Source: Corallococcus macrosporus (GTDB taxonomy: Bacteria > Myxococcota > Myxococcia > Myxococcales > Myxococcaceae). From it: DNA of 64,000 bases. Of the stretch, positions 30,104 through 38,434 are shown one piece after another. The DNA is taken from positions 1 to 64,000 of the forward strand of contig NZ_JAFIMU010000005.1 of NCBI RefSeq assembly GCF_017302985.1. The letters are read 5' to 3'. The position numbers and the translations under genes were made by a program. Under the pieces are notes generated by a model. It was not told where the DNA came from. It did not search any database and worked only from the letters and a program-made list of their open reading frames with translations. Each line of letters starts with the position of its first letter. Within the stretch, counting starts at the first letter, position 1.

Positions 30104-31583
30104 GCGACACGGCGGACTCGCTGGTGGTGGAGATGCGCTTCACCGTGTCGCCCATCACCGTGTTGAGCTCGTTCACGGCGGTGAAGATCTGCTCGATGCC
30201 GGTGGCCTGCTGGTTCACCGTATTGGAGATCTGACGGGCGGACACCACGCTGTCGCGCACGATGGAGGACAGCTGGCGCAGTGTGTCCCCGGACGTGCGC
30301 ACCTGGGCCAGGCCCGTCTCCATGCGCTGCGTGCCCGCGGCGGTGATTTCGACCGTGGCGAAGATGGCGGTGCTGATGTCCGCCAGGATGCCGCGCACCT
30401 GGTTCGTCGCGCGGATGGACTGGTCCGCCAGGCCGCGGATCTCCCGGGCCACCACCGCGAAGCCCTTGCCGTGCTCCCCGGAGCGCGCCGCCTCGATGGC
30501 CGCGTTCACCGCCAGCAGGTGGGACTGGTCCGCCAGGTCCTTCACCGTCTCCGTGATGCCGGAGATCTGCTCGGTGCGCTCGCCCAGCGCCATGATGCGC
30601 TCGGCGATCTGCTCCACCTGGGCGCGCAGGGCCACCATGCCCTCGATGCTCTCCGTGATGGCGATCTCGCCCGTCTTGCCCAGCACCTCCGCGCGCTCCG
30701 CCACGTCGATGACCGTCTCCGCCGCGCGGGACGCCACCACGGACGTCTGGCGGATCTCCTGCGCCGTCACCTGCGTCTCCTGCAGCGCGGCGGCGTGGCG
30801 GGACACCATCTCGTTCTGCCGGCCCGCGGAGTCGTTCAGGTGGTCCACCGAGCCGCGCAAGAGGTCCGACGACGCCTGAAGCTGCTGCAGCAGGTCCTTC
30901 ACCTTCGACGTCATCAGCGAGAAGGCCTTCGACAGCTGGGCCACCTCGTCCGTGCCCTCCACGCGGACCGTCTCGCGCAGGTCGCCGTGCTCCGCGATGC
31001 GCTGGGCGGCCTCCGTCAGCTGCACCAGCGGCGCCGCCACCCGGCGCGCCAGCATGATGCACACCGCCACGAACGCCGCGAGCGCCAGCAGCATCACCAC
31101 GCTCACCCCCGTGGTGATGGCCTTCACCTGCGCGCGCGCCGCCGTGCGGTTGAAGCCCACGTGCACGCTGCCCGCCCCGTTCGCGAAGCGTGAGCTCACG
31201 TCCAGCAGCTCCGCGTCCCGCACGTAGAACGTGGCCTCACCCTGCGCGCGCGCCAGCCGGTCGCGCAGCTCGCGCATCGCCGGGGCGTACTCGCCCGCCA
31301 CCGCGCGCAGCTGACCGGACCCGTCGAAGACGGCCAGGTAGGCCACCTGGTGGTGGCGCGCCACCTGGTCCAGCACCGACTGGAGCGACTCCGTCTGGCC
31401 CCCCGGCATCGCCGCGGGCAGCGTGGCCGCCAGCGCCGCGGGCAGCGCCCCGCCGACGTCCCGTCCCTGCGCCTCGAAGGCGGCGCTGACGCGCGGGATG
31501 AGGTAGCCGAAGAAGAGGGCCGTGAAGAACAGCGCCACGAGCAGCGGCGCCAACGTGAGCTTCTGGGACAGGGAGAGTCGCAT
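30051..31583 (-). CDS. Methyl-accepting chemotaxis protein
   Basis: 510 residues. Membrane helices at about 10-30 and 157-178 flank a roughly 125-residue periplasmic sensor. A HAMP domain follows (LTEAAQRIAEHGDLRETVRV), then a long coiled-coil signalling domain with the hairpin tip LLAVNAAIEAARSGEHGKGF and VVAREIRGLADQS. It signals to a CheA/CheW complex, but no che genes are in this window, so it is an orphan receptor. Ligand unknown. The ribosome site before the ATG is weak. Confidence 0.93.
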   Translation of the reverse strand: MRLSLSQKLTLAPLLVALFFTALFFGYLIPRVSAAFEAQGRDVGGALPAALAATLPAAMPGGQTESLQSVLDQVARHHQVAYLAVFDGSGQLRAVAGEYAPAMRELRDRLARAQGEATFYVRDAELLDVSSRFANGAGSVHVGFNRTAARAQVKAITTGVSVVMLLALAAFVAVCIMLARRVAAPLVQLTEAAQRIAEHGDLRETVRVEGTDEVAQLSKAFSLMTSKVKDLLQQLQASSDLLRGSVDHLNDSAGRQNEMVSRHAAALQETQVTAQEIRQTSVVASRAAETVIDVAERAEVLGKTGEIAITESIEGMVALRAQVEQIAERIMALGERTEQISGITETVKDLADQSHLLAVNAAIEAARSGEHGKGFAVVAREIRGLADQSIRATNQVRGILADISTAIFATVEITAAGTQRMETGLAQVRTSGDTLRQLSSIVRDSVVSARQISNTVNQQATGIEQIFTAVNELNTVMGDTVKRISTTSESAVSLKLLSERVAAMVRDYRL

Positions 31584-31737
31584 CCGGGAGCGGCGCCAAA
31601 TCCAGAGGAAGTCTGGGAAACGTAGCCCCCCTGGACCATCCAGTGAGGTGGCGCATTGTGGACATTCCAGAGGAGCCGGCGCAATGGCTCCGCGTATCCC
31701 AGCGCTTGAAAGTCAGACACCGCGCCCTGGGTAGACA

Positions 31738-31759
31738 TGACCCCGGGGCGCGGGGGTCA
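31738..31759. terminator. Hairpin downstream of dienelactone-hydrolase-like gene
   Basis: TGACCCC (31738-31744) and GGGGTCA (31753-31759) with an eight-base loop lie just past the minus-strand stop at 31768. Strong GC stem, no U-tract; placement fits transcription termination. Confidence 0.45.
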
Positions 31760-31767
31760 GCCCGGCG

Positions 31768-32952
31768 TCAGCCGGCCTTGAGGTTGGAGGGGGCGCTCTC
31801 GTCCCACTTCTCCATCAGGGTGTTGGACGGGAGGGTCTCATCCAGCAGCTTGCGCGCGGCCTCACCGCCGGTGACGGGCAGGCCCTTGCGGTCGATGAGG
31901 CCCAGTTGCACCAGCACCGACGCCTGATCCCAGTAGATGTGCTCGTGGTAGAGCTTGTCGCCGCGGAAGTTCACCACCGCCACGAAGGCCGCCTCCACGT
32001 ACTTCCCGGTGGGCGGGATGCCCGGGAGCATCCAGTCCATCTCGATGTCGTGGGTGAAGCTGAAGATGAACTCGTCCACCACGCGGTCCGCACCCACGGT
32101 GCGGGACAGCAGGGTCATCTTCGTGTCCTTGGGGTTCGCGTTCACGAAGTGGTTCGCGTAGAAGCGGTGCAGGTACTCCGCGCCCACACCGCCCGTCATC
32201 ACCGGCACGCTGTTGACGTACGGGTGCGACACCATGGTCTTCATGGTCGCGTCCGCGTCCCGCGCGGCGAACTCCAGCTCCGTGTGCTTGTCCCACAGCG
32301 CGGCCAGGTCGTAGCGCGGCCCCATCACCCGCTTGAGCAGCGCGAGCGTGCGCGTGTGCGCCGTCATCTGCGAGGGCCGGTGGTAGGCCGGGGACCCCTC
32401 GCGGAAGAAGCCGTGACGCACGCCCTGGTACACGTAGAGCTCCACGTCGACGCCCACGTGCTGCTTCACCCGCGCCACCGCGGCCGGCGGCACGAAGCCG
32501 TCCCACTCCGCGTAGTGGAGCACCACGGGCGCCGCGTTCTCACCGCCCTGCACGAGCACGTCCTCCATGCCCGGCGCGCAGAAGGCCACCGCGCAGTCCA
32601 CGTGCGCGTGCACCGCCAGCTGCGCGGCCAGCGTCCCGCCCAGGCCATAGCCCAGCGCGCCGACCTGCTTCTTGCCCCGCAGCCCCACCACCTCCGGCAG
32701 CGAGCGCGTCCACGCCACCACCGGCTTGAGGTCCATCTCCTCCGGCTCACCCCGGGAGGCGAGGTCCGGCACCACCACCACGTAGCCCTCTTCACTGAAT
32801 CGCTCGGCCATCAGCTTCAGGTGGGCGTTTCCCTCGAACGCCTCCACCATCAGCAGCAGCAGGCCGGGACCCGTCCCAGAGGCGGGGCGTCGCACCCACG
32901 CACGAATCGGGTCGCTTCCATCCACGGGAATCCACGTCGAGTTGTCGTTCAT
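31768..32952 (-). CDS. Dienelactone-hydrolase-like protein fused to SnoaL-like domain, nucleophile missing
   Basis: 394 residues. Residues 10-220 are a dienelactone hydrolase fold: VEAFEGN (Glu37), Asp151 in AEWDGFVP and His180 in GVRHGFF align with family positions, but the nucleophile elbow GYCxGG reads GYGLGG, with Gly103 in place of Cys. Residues about 235-394 form a SnoaL-like/NTF2-type domain (YLHRFYANHFV, FSFTHDIEMDWMLPG, EHIYWDQASVLVQLGL). The first domain may therefore be a binding or scaffold module while the second acts, or the reaction is not nucleophilic. The ATG at 32952 precedes IPVDGSDPIRAWV, the usual family start. It is a single gene. Confidence 0.82.
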   Translation of the reverse strand: MNDNSTWIPVDGSDPIRAWVRRPASGTGPGLLLLMVEAFEGNAHLKLMAERFSEEGYVVVVPDLASRGEPEEMDLKPVVAWTRSLPEVVGLRGKKQVGALGYGLGGTLAAQLAVHAHVDCAVAFCAPGMEDVLVQGGENAAPVVLHYAEWDGFVPPAAVARVKQHVGVDVELYVYQGVRHGFFREGSPAYHRPSQMTAHTRTLALLKRVMGPRYDLAALWDKHTELEFAARDADATMKTMVSHPYVNSVPVMTGGVGAEYLHRFYANHFVNANPKDTKMTLLSRTVGADRVVDEFIFSFTHDIEMDWMLPGIPPTGKYVEAAFVAVVNFRGDKLYHEHIYWDQASVLVQLGLIDRKGLPVTGGEAARKLLDETLPSNTLMEKWDESAPSNLKAG

Positions 32953-33151
32953 TGTCGCGCACCCTCCCCAAAGCGGACACTCTTGCGTCCGGACGGATCA
33001 CCTCCCGGACGTCTGGCATTGTAGCAAACCCTCCACATACCTGCCTCATGTAATGAGAGGTTTTGATGTGGACGGATTGTTGTATGGCTTTCAGGTGGAG
33101 GAATCAGCCATCACTGCAATGCATTGCCCGTGACGCGACAGGCCTTGTGTT

Positions 33152-34552
33152 TCAGGCCGTCATCGGTGCAGCGAAGCTTCCACAGGGAGAATGCGCGCGC
33201 CCGTCCGCCAAAGCCTGACGTGGCAGGCAGAGGGAGAAAACCGTACCCACCTCCGGGGCTGATTCCACCCGGAGGGTGCCGCCGTGAGCCTCCACGATGC
33301 TGCGCGCGATGTAGAGGCCCAGGCCCAGGCTCTCGCGCTGCCCCGGACCGTCGCCGCGGCGGAAGGGCTGGAAGAGCGTGGGCAGCACGTGCGCGGGGAT
33401 GGGGGCCCCGGCGTTCTGGACCTCCAGGTAGACGGTGTCCACGCCCTGCTCGTACGTGCGCAGGCGCACGGGGGTGTCGCTCGGGCTGTACTTGAGCGCG
33501 TTGTCCAGCAGGTTGGCCACCACCTGCGCCAGCCGGTCCAGGTCCCAGACGCCCGGGAGGCTGTCGTGGGCGAAGTCGCAGTGGATGGCGCGCTCGGGCC
33601 TCGCCGCGCGCAGCTCGTCCGTGACCTTGCGGCACAGCTCGTTGAGGTCGCCAGCGCCCGGCACCACCGGGATGCCGCCGCCCACGCGCGCGCGGGTGAA
33701 GTCCAGCAGCTGATCCACGATGCGCTGGATGCGCTCCCCGCCCCGCGCCACACGCTCGAACGCCTTGCGCTGCGCGTCCGGCAGCACCTCGCGGGACAGC
33801 TGGGCGTTGGCGGTGGTGAGGATGGCCGCCAGCGGCGTGCGGATGTCGTGTCCCACGATTCCCACCAGCTGCTGCTCCAGCTCCGTCGCGCGCTGCAGCT
33901 CCTCCTCCACGCGCCGGCGCTCCGCCAGCTCCAGCGCCTGCCGCCGCAGCTTCTCCCCGCGCAGGTACAGCTCCACGAACACCGACACCTTGGCGCGCAG
34001 GATGTCCGGATCCACGGGCTTGAGCAGGTAGTCCACCGCGCCGTACTCGTAGCCGCGGGTGACGTAGGCCGCCTCGCGGCTGAGCGCGGTGATGAAGAGG
34101 ATGGGCAGGTGCTTCGTGCGCTCGCGGGTGCGGATGAGCCGCGCCGTCTCCAGCCCGTCCAGCCCCGGCATCTGCACGTCCATCAGCACGCACGCGTACT
34201 CGTCCAACAGCAGCGCCTTCAGCGCCTCGTCGCCGGAGCGCACGGACACCAGGTGCTGGCCCAAAGGCTCCAGGATGCCCTCCAGGGCGAGCAGGTTCGC
34301 GGGGACGTCATCCACCAGCAGGATGCGGGCGCGAGCCTCATCGGCGACGGGAGGGAGGCGGGGCTCGTCGGAGACGGCGGTGAGCACGGGCGTCCTGGCA
34401 ACGGAGGGCTTCAAGGCGGCGTTCACTCGGGCGTTGGGGTGGAGCGGCTCGGGCGGCGGGCAGGCAGCCGGGGCTTCGCTGGTCCGCCGGACGTCGAGCG
34501 CCTGCTTCCAACACCGCCCCCGCTTCGCGTTGTTCCCTGCACCTGTATCCAA
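33152..34552 (-). CDS. Response regulator-histidine kinase hybrid
   Basis: 466 residues from a TTG at 34552; no in-frame ATG precedes the receiver, so the start is uncertain (GTG at 34426 is an alternative). Residues 1-73 are low-complexity. Residues 75-195 are a receiver with ILLVDDVPAN and phosphoacceptor Asp125 in VLMDVQMPG. A coiled coil (200-228) leads to a kinase with His235 in GIVGHDIRTPLAA, N-box NLLDNALKYS and SLGLGLYIARSIVEAHGG. There is no membrane segment, so it is cytoplasmic. Receiver-first hybrids of this type are common in myxobacteria. It is divergent from the ornithine-cyclodeaminase-like gene. Confidence 0.86.
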   Translation of the reverse strand: MDTGAGNNAKRGRCWKQALDVRRTSEAPAACPPPEPLHPNARVNAALKPSVARTPVLTAVSDEPRLPPVADEARARILLVDDVPANLLALEGILEPLGQHLVSVRSGDEALKALLLDEYACVLMDVQMPGLDGLETARLIRTRERTKHLPILFITALSREAAYVTRGYEYGAVDYLLKPVDPDILRAKVSVFVELYLRGEKLRRQALELAERRRVEEELQRATELEQQLVGIVGHDIRTPLAAILTTANAQLSREVLPDAQRKAFERVARGGERIQRIVDQLLDFTRARVGGGIPVVPGAGDLNELCRKVTDELRAARPERAIHCDFAHDSLPGVWDLDRLAQVVANLLDNALKYSPSDTPVRLRTYEQGVDTVYLEVQNAGAPIPAHVLPTLFQPFRRGDGPGQRESLGLGLYIARSIVEAHGGTLRVESAPEVGTVFSLCLPRQALADGRAHSPCGSFAAPMTA

Positions 34553-34564
34553 AAGACACAGCGA

Positions 34565-34607
34565 GACAGGAATTCGTGTTCAAAACTGACCCATTGCAAT
34601 TCCTGTC
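34565..34607. promoter_or_regulatory. 10-bp inverted repeat in divergent promoter
   Basis: GACAGGAATT (34565-34574) and AATTCCTGTC (34598-34607) are perfect inverted arms spaced 23 bp, between the hybrid kinase (minus) and the cyclodeaminase-like gene (plus). The downstream arm overlaps a plausible -35/-10 pair (TTGCAA at 34594, TAGACT at 34615), so binding could affect both directions. Confidence 0.5.
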
Positions 34608-34628
34608 AGGGGCGTAGACTCCGCGTAC

Positions 34629-35732
34629 ATGACTCACCCGGCTCCTCTCACCCTGCTGCTTGGCCCTCCTGACCTGCGCGCGCTCGTGGAGGGCGTGGGT
34701 CTGGACGTCCTGATGGACGAACTCATCCAGGCGCTCACCGTGGCGCTGCGGGAGCTGGACGAATCCGTCCTGCAGGTCCCCAAGCGGGAGGGCTTCCAGG
34801 TGGTGAGCCAGCCGCGCCCGTCCGGGGTGATTGGCTGGATGCCGGCCCTGCGGCGCGGGGACAGCCTGACGGTGCGGGTGGCGTCCTCCCTGCCTGGCAA
34901 CCGGGGGGACTCGGGACTGCCCACGCTGGTCGCGTCCCACAGCGTCTACGACGTGAAGACGGGCCACCTGGTGGCGGTGATGGACGGCGTGTTCGCCACG
35001 GCGCTGCGCACCGGGGCCGCGTCGGCGGTGGCCAGCCGCTACCTGGCGTCTCCGGACAGCCGGGTGCTGGGGCTGGTGGGCTGCGGCGCGCAGGCCGTGT
35101 CGCAGCTGCACGCGCTCAGCCGCGTGTTCCGGCTGGAGCAGGTGCTGGTGCACGACATCGACGCGGACGCGGCGCGCTCCTTCGTGCGGCGCGTGGCGTT
35201 CCTGGGGCTGGACGTGAGGCCCACGCTGCTGCCGGACCTGGAGCAGCGCGCGGACATCCTCTGCACCGCCACCACCGTCGCCCCGGGGGCCGGGGCCGTC
35301 ATCTCCGGCCACGCGCTCCAGCCGCACGCGCACGTCAACGCGGTGGGCTCGGATCAGCCGGGCAAGGCGGAGCTGCCCCTGGCGCTGCTGCGCCGCAGCC
35401 TCGTCGTGCCGGACTTCCCCGCCCAGGCGCGCCTGGAGGGCGAGTGCCAGCAGCTCCACCCGGATCAGATTGGCCCGGACCTGGCCACCGTGGTGCAGCA
35501 GCCGGAGGAGTTCCAGGGCTGGCGCGAGCGCAACACGGTGTTCGACTCCACCGGCCACGCGCTGGAGGACCACGTGGTGACGCGCCTGCTGTTGGAGCAC
35601 GCGCGGCGCATGGGCCTGGGCACCCTGGTGGCGCTGGAGTCGCTGGGCGGGGATCCGCAGGACCCGTACAGCCTGGTGCACGGTGAGGCCGGCGCACGCT
35701 CCGAGCCGCCGCGCCGCGCCGCGGGAAGCTGA
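34629..35732 (+). CDS. Ornithine cyclodeaminase / mu-crystallin family protein
   Basis: 367 residues. The NAD(P)-binding core shows LGLVGCGAQAVSQLHALSRVF and DIDADAA, with VMDGVFATALRTGAASAVASRYL before it and HVNAVGSDQPGKAEL after it, as in ornithine cyclodeaminase and related imine reductases. It could act on ornithine, a ketimine or another amino acid. The ATG at 34629 is about nine bases from a TAGACT -10-like box, giving a very short leader. It is followed by a hairpin and the amidase gene. Confidence 0.88.
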   Translation: MTHPAPLTLLLGPPDLRALVEGVGLDVLMDELIQALTVALRELDESVLQVPKREGFQVVSQPRPSGVIGWMPALRRGDSLTVRVASSLPGNRGDSGLPTLVASHSVYDVKTGHLVAVMDGVFATALRTGAASAVASRYLASPDSRVLGLVGCGAQAVSQLHALSRVFRLEQVLVHDIDADAARSFVRRVAFLGLDVRPTLLPDLEQRADILCTATTVAPGAGAVISGHALQPHAHVNAVGSDQPGKAELPLALLRRSLVVPDFPAQARLEGECQQLHPDQIGPDLATVVQQPEEFQGWRERNTVFDSTGHALEDHVVTRLLLEHARRMGLGTLVALESLGGDPQDPYSLVHGEAGARSEPPRRAAGS

Positions 35733-35754
35733 CGCCGGGCCGGTTTCGTTTCAC

Positions 35755-35777
35755 TCCCGGCACACAACTCCGGGAGC
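35755..35777. terminator. Hairpin after ornithine-cyclodeaminase-like gene
   Basis: CTCCCGG (35755-35761) and CCGGGAG (35771-35777) with a nine-base loop, 22 bp after the stop at 35732 and before the amidase start. No U-tract; probable terminator. Confidence 0.45.
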
Positions 35778-35833
35778 CCCGGGCCGATAATCGCGAGAGC
35801 AACAGCTATCCACTATTCCTGGGATTTTTCGCT

Positions 35834-36703
35834 ATGACTGTTCGCACCACGGCCCCCCGCGCCTCCACCGCCGCGCCCGTGAGCACCGGCAAGGCCCCCA
35901 GCGCCAACGCCGTCGCCCCGCGCGTGGCGGCCGCGTCCACCGCCCTCACGGCGCCGCCCGCCGGCCTGGGCAAGGGCGACTCGGGAGCCAAGGTGAAGCA
36001 GCTGCAGCAGGGCCTGGTGAAGCTGGGCTACCTGACGCAGGCGCAGATGAACACGGGCACGGGCAGCTTCGGGCCCGCCACCGAGGCGGCGGTGAAGAAG
36101 TTCCAGGGCGACCACAAGGTGCCCACCACCGGCTACTACGGGGAGCAGACGGCGGCGGCGCTGAAGAAGGCGCTCGCGAAGGCGACGACGCCTCCGCCCA
36201 CGCAGCCCGGGAAGTTCACCAAGCCCGCGGTCATCAGCGCGCCCTCGCCCAACAGCGACTCGCGCAACGGCGCGGACATCGACACCATCGTGTTGCACCA
36301 CACCGGGTCCAACAAGGGCTCCGCGGACATGGCGTGGATGCGCAACCCGGACAGCAAGGTGTCCGCGCACTACATGCTGGACCGCGACGGGAAGATCTAC
36401 CAGCTGGTGGGTGACTCGAAGCGCGCCTGGCACGCGGGCAACTCGGAGCTGCACGGCAAGCCCACGGACGTGAACGCGCGCTCCATCGGCATCGAGATCG
36501 TCAACGACGGCAGCGGCAAGACGGCCTTCACCGACGCGCAGTACAAGGCGCTGACGCAGCTCGTGGGCTACCTGAAGCAGGAGTACAAGGTGCCCGCGAA
36601 CAACATCGTCGGACACAAGGACGTGGCCGTGCCCAAGGGCCGCAAGGACGACCCGGCGTCCAACTTCGACTGGTCCCGGCTGCGCAAGGGCATTGGCGGC
36701 TGA
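35834..36703 (+). CDS. Peptidoglycan amidase with peptidoglycan-binding domain
   Basis: 289 residues. A Thr/Ala/Pro-rich N-terminus (1-44) has no signal peptide. A PG_binding_1 domain spans about 45-115 (KVKQLQQGLVKLGYL, FGPATEAAVKKFQ, GYYGEQTAAAL), then an Amidase_2 (AmpD-like) domain has zinc ligands His155 in VLHHTG, His261 in IVGHKD and Asp273 in KDDP. It cleaves N-acetylmuramoyl-L-alanine bonds. Without a signal sequence it could be cytosolic recycling, a lysis enzyme or an effector exported another way. It is a single gene. Confidence 0.9.
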   Translation: MTVRTTAPRASTAAPVSTGKAPSANAVAPRVAAASTALTAPPAGLGKGDSGAKVKQLQQGLVKLGYLTQAQMNTGTGSFGPATEAAVKKFQGDHKVPTTGYYGEQTAAALKKALAKATTPPPTQPGKFTKPAVISAPSPNSDSRNGADIDTIVLHHTGSNKGSADMAWMRNPDSKVSAHYMLDRDGKIYQLVGDSKRAWHAGNSELHGKPTDVNARSIGIEIVNDGSGKTAFTDAQYKALTQLVGYLKQEYKVPANNIVGHKDVAVPKGRKDDPASNFDWSRLRKGIGG

Positions 36704-36743
36704 GCAGCGCTCCTCGCGCCGCTCGCCCTGCTCTCGGGGTGTG

Positions 36744-36770
36744 TTGACTTCCGCCGGGGCGTGCTAGAAG
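36744..36770 (+). promoter_or_regulatory. Candidate promoter of the metal-resistance operon
   Basis: TTGACT at 36744-36749 and an extended -10 TGCTAGAAG (TAGAAG 36765-36770) are 15 bp apart, just upstream of the GTG at 36780. Transcription starting about seven bases past the -10 box would give a leaderless or nearly leaderless mRNA, and no Shine-Dalgarno sequence is present. Confidence 0.45.
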
Positions 36771-36779
36771 ACCGCCCCG

Positions 36780-37097
36780 GTGCTCCGACTCTGGCTCTTC
36801 ATCTGCCTGATGCTGCTCGCTCCCGTGGGGGGCGGAATCGCGCATGCCCTCGGGCCGGCGCGGCAGGCGGAGACGTGCCTCACCGGCTGCGCGGATGACG
36901 ACGCGCAGGGCCAGTGCGCTCCCACCTGCGTGGACTGCGCCTGCTGCTCGCACGTGAGGCCCCTGGCCGTCGCGTCGCCGCTGCCGGGCCTGGTGGACTC
37001 CGCGTTCCGGGAGCCCCCCATCCCGCTCGATGACACCGAGCCGTCGTCCGCCGACGCGGATGACATCCTGCATCCCCCCATAGCTCCTCTCGTCTAG
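36780..37097 (+). CDS. Small secreted Cys-rich protein, first gene of metal-efflux operon
   Basis: 105 residues, GTG start. A signal peptide (LWLFICLMLLAPVGGGIAHA) precedes a Cys cluster with the pattern CxxxCx8CxxxCxxCxCC ending CAPTCVDCACCSH (about 33-57), then a Pro/Asp-rich tail. The VDCAC core also occurs at the C-terminus of the sigma factor at 43255, which suggests a shared metal-binding mode. It probably binds metal in the periplasm. Comparable small leader proteins precede some RND metal-efflux operons. TolC-like, adaptor and pump genes follow at 108 bp. Confidence 0.7.
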   Translation: MLRLWLFICLMLLAPVGGGIAHALGPARQAETCLTGCADDDAQGQCAPTCVDCACCSHVRPLAVASPLPGLVDSAFREPPIPLDDTEPSSADADDILHPPIAPLV

Positions 37098-37204
37098 GCC
37101 CGCGTCCGCCGTCGTTCGCACGCGCCCCGCCACCGGTGTGCCCTGGCTGCTCGTCCAGGTGCATGGGTGCGCGCGGCCCGCCTTTTCCGAAGAGGTCTTC
37201 CTCC

Positions 37205-38434
37205 GTGTCCATCCGTTCCGCGACGGCCGCCCTCGGGCTGGCCGCCGCCCTGCTCTGTCCGCGTCCAGGTGGCGCGGATCCATCCCGCATCACCCTCCAG
37301 GACGCCTTCGTCCTGGCACGCCAGCACGCCCCGGCGCTGGTGGAGGCCCGAGCGCGCGTGAAGGCCGCGCAGGGCCCCCTGGCGAGCGCCGCGCCGCTGC
37401 TGCGTGAGAACCCCCAGCTCGACTTCCAGGTCGGGCCACGCCGGCTGGCCAATGGGGACTCCGGGCTGGACGTCGCGGTGGGGCTGGCGCAGCCCTTCGA
37501 ACTCGGAGGCAAGCAGGGGCTGCGAAGGGAGGCCGCGCGCGCCGGCCTCTCCATGGAGGAGGCCCGCCTGCGCGACGCGGAGCGCCTGGTGCTGGGGGAC
37601 GTCGCCGCCGCCTACCTGCGCCTGCTGGAGGCCCGGGAGCACCTGAAGCTGGTGAGCGCGTCGGCGGAGGCGACGGCGCGCACGGTCCAGGCCACGGAGC
37701 GGCGCTACGAGGCCGGTGACGTACCGGCGGTGGACGTCAACGTGGCGAAGGTGGCGCATGCCCGCGCCCGCGCGGAGGTCCAGGTCGCGCAGGGCGAGGT
37801 CTCCGCGCTGCAAGCGGAGCTGGAGGGACGGCTGGGCTACCGCGCGGGCAGCCCCGTCACCTACGAGGATGATCTGCGCGGCCTCGCGCGGGCGGCTCCA
37901 CGCACGGCGCCGGAGGGCGCGGGAGCGCGCGCGGACCTGGTGGCCCTGGAGCAGGAACAGGCTCGGGCACGGGCCGCCGCGACGCTGGGCCGGCGGCAGG
38001 TGCTGCCGGACGTGACGCTGGGCGCTCGCTACCAGAAGGAGGCGGACGAGACGGTGTTCCTGGGGACGCTCAGCGTGCCCCTGCCCCTCTTCGCCCGTGG
38101 GCAGGAAGCGCGCCTCGTGGGGGAAGCGGACGCCCGCCGCGCGGAAGGCGAGCTCCGCGCCGCGCGCATCGTCGTGCCCGCGCAGGTCCAGGCCGCGACG
38201 GACCGCTACCGCGCGAGCCGTGATGCCCTGGGCGCATTGGAAGAGATCCTGCCGCTGCTGGACGACAACGAAGCGCTGGCGCAGCGCTCCTACGACGCCG
38301 GCGAGATGGACCTCGCCGCGTTCCTCCTCATCCGTCGCGACACGCTGGAGGCGCGGGCCGCGTGGCTCGACGGTCTCCTGCGCGTGGCGCTTGCCCGTGT
38401 GCAGCTCGAAGTGGAAACCGGAGTCCTGCCATGA
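37205..38434 (+). CDS. TolC-family outer-membrane factor of metal efflux (CusC/CzcC-like)
   Basis: 409 residues. The GTG start at 37205 opens a signal peptide (TAALGLAAALLCPRPGGA); the body has the paired helical-barrel pattern of outer-membrane efflux proteins (DAFVLARQHAPALVEARARV, GLAQPFELGGKQGLR, VLPDVTLGARYQKEADE). It should form the outer channel for the RND pump. GAAGAGG lies upstream of the start. Its stop overlaps the adaptor start as ATGA. An earlier ATG at 37163 is possible but would precede the signal peptide with charged residues. Confidence 0.86.
   Translation: MSIRSATAALGLAAALLCPRPGGADPSRITLQDAFVLARQHAPALVEARARVKAAQGPLASAAPLLRENPQLDFQVGPRRLANGDSGLDVAVGLAQPFELGGKQGLRREAARAGLSMEEARLRDAERLVLGDVAAAYLRLLEAREHLKLVSASAEATARTVQATERRYEAGDVPAVDVNVAKVAHARARAEVQVAQGEVSALQAELEGRLGYRAGSPVTYEDDLRGLARAAPRTAPEGAGARADLVALEQEQARARAAATLGRRQVLPDVTLGARYQKEADETVFLGTLSVPLPLFARGQEARLVGEADARRAEGELRAARIVVPAQVQAATDRYRASRDALGALEEILPLLDDNEALAQRSYDAGEMDLAAFLLIRRDTLEARAAWLDGLLRVALARVQLEVETGVLP

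Noticed and set aside
33116-33127. Palindrome GCAATGCATTGC
   Set aside because: Only 12 bp, just past the kinase 3' end, no partner motif; not enough to call a site.
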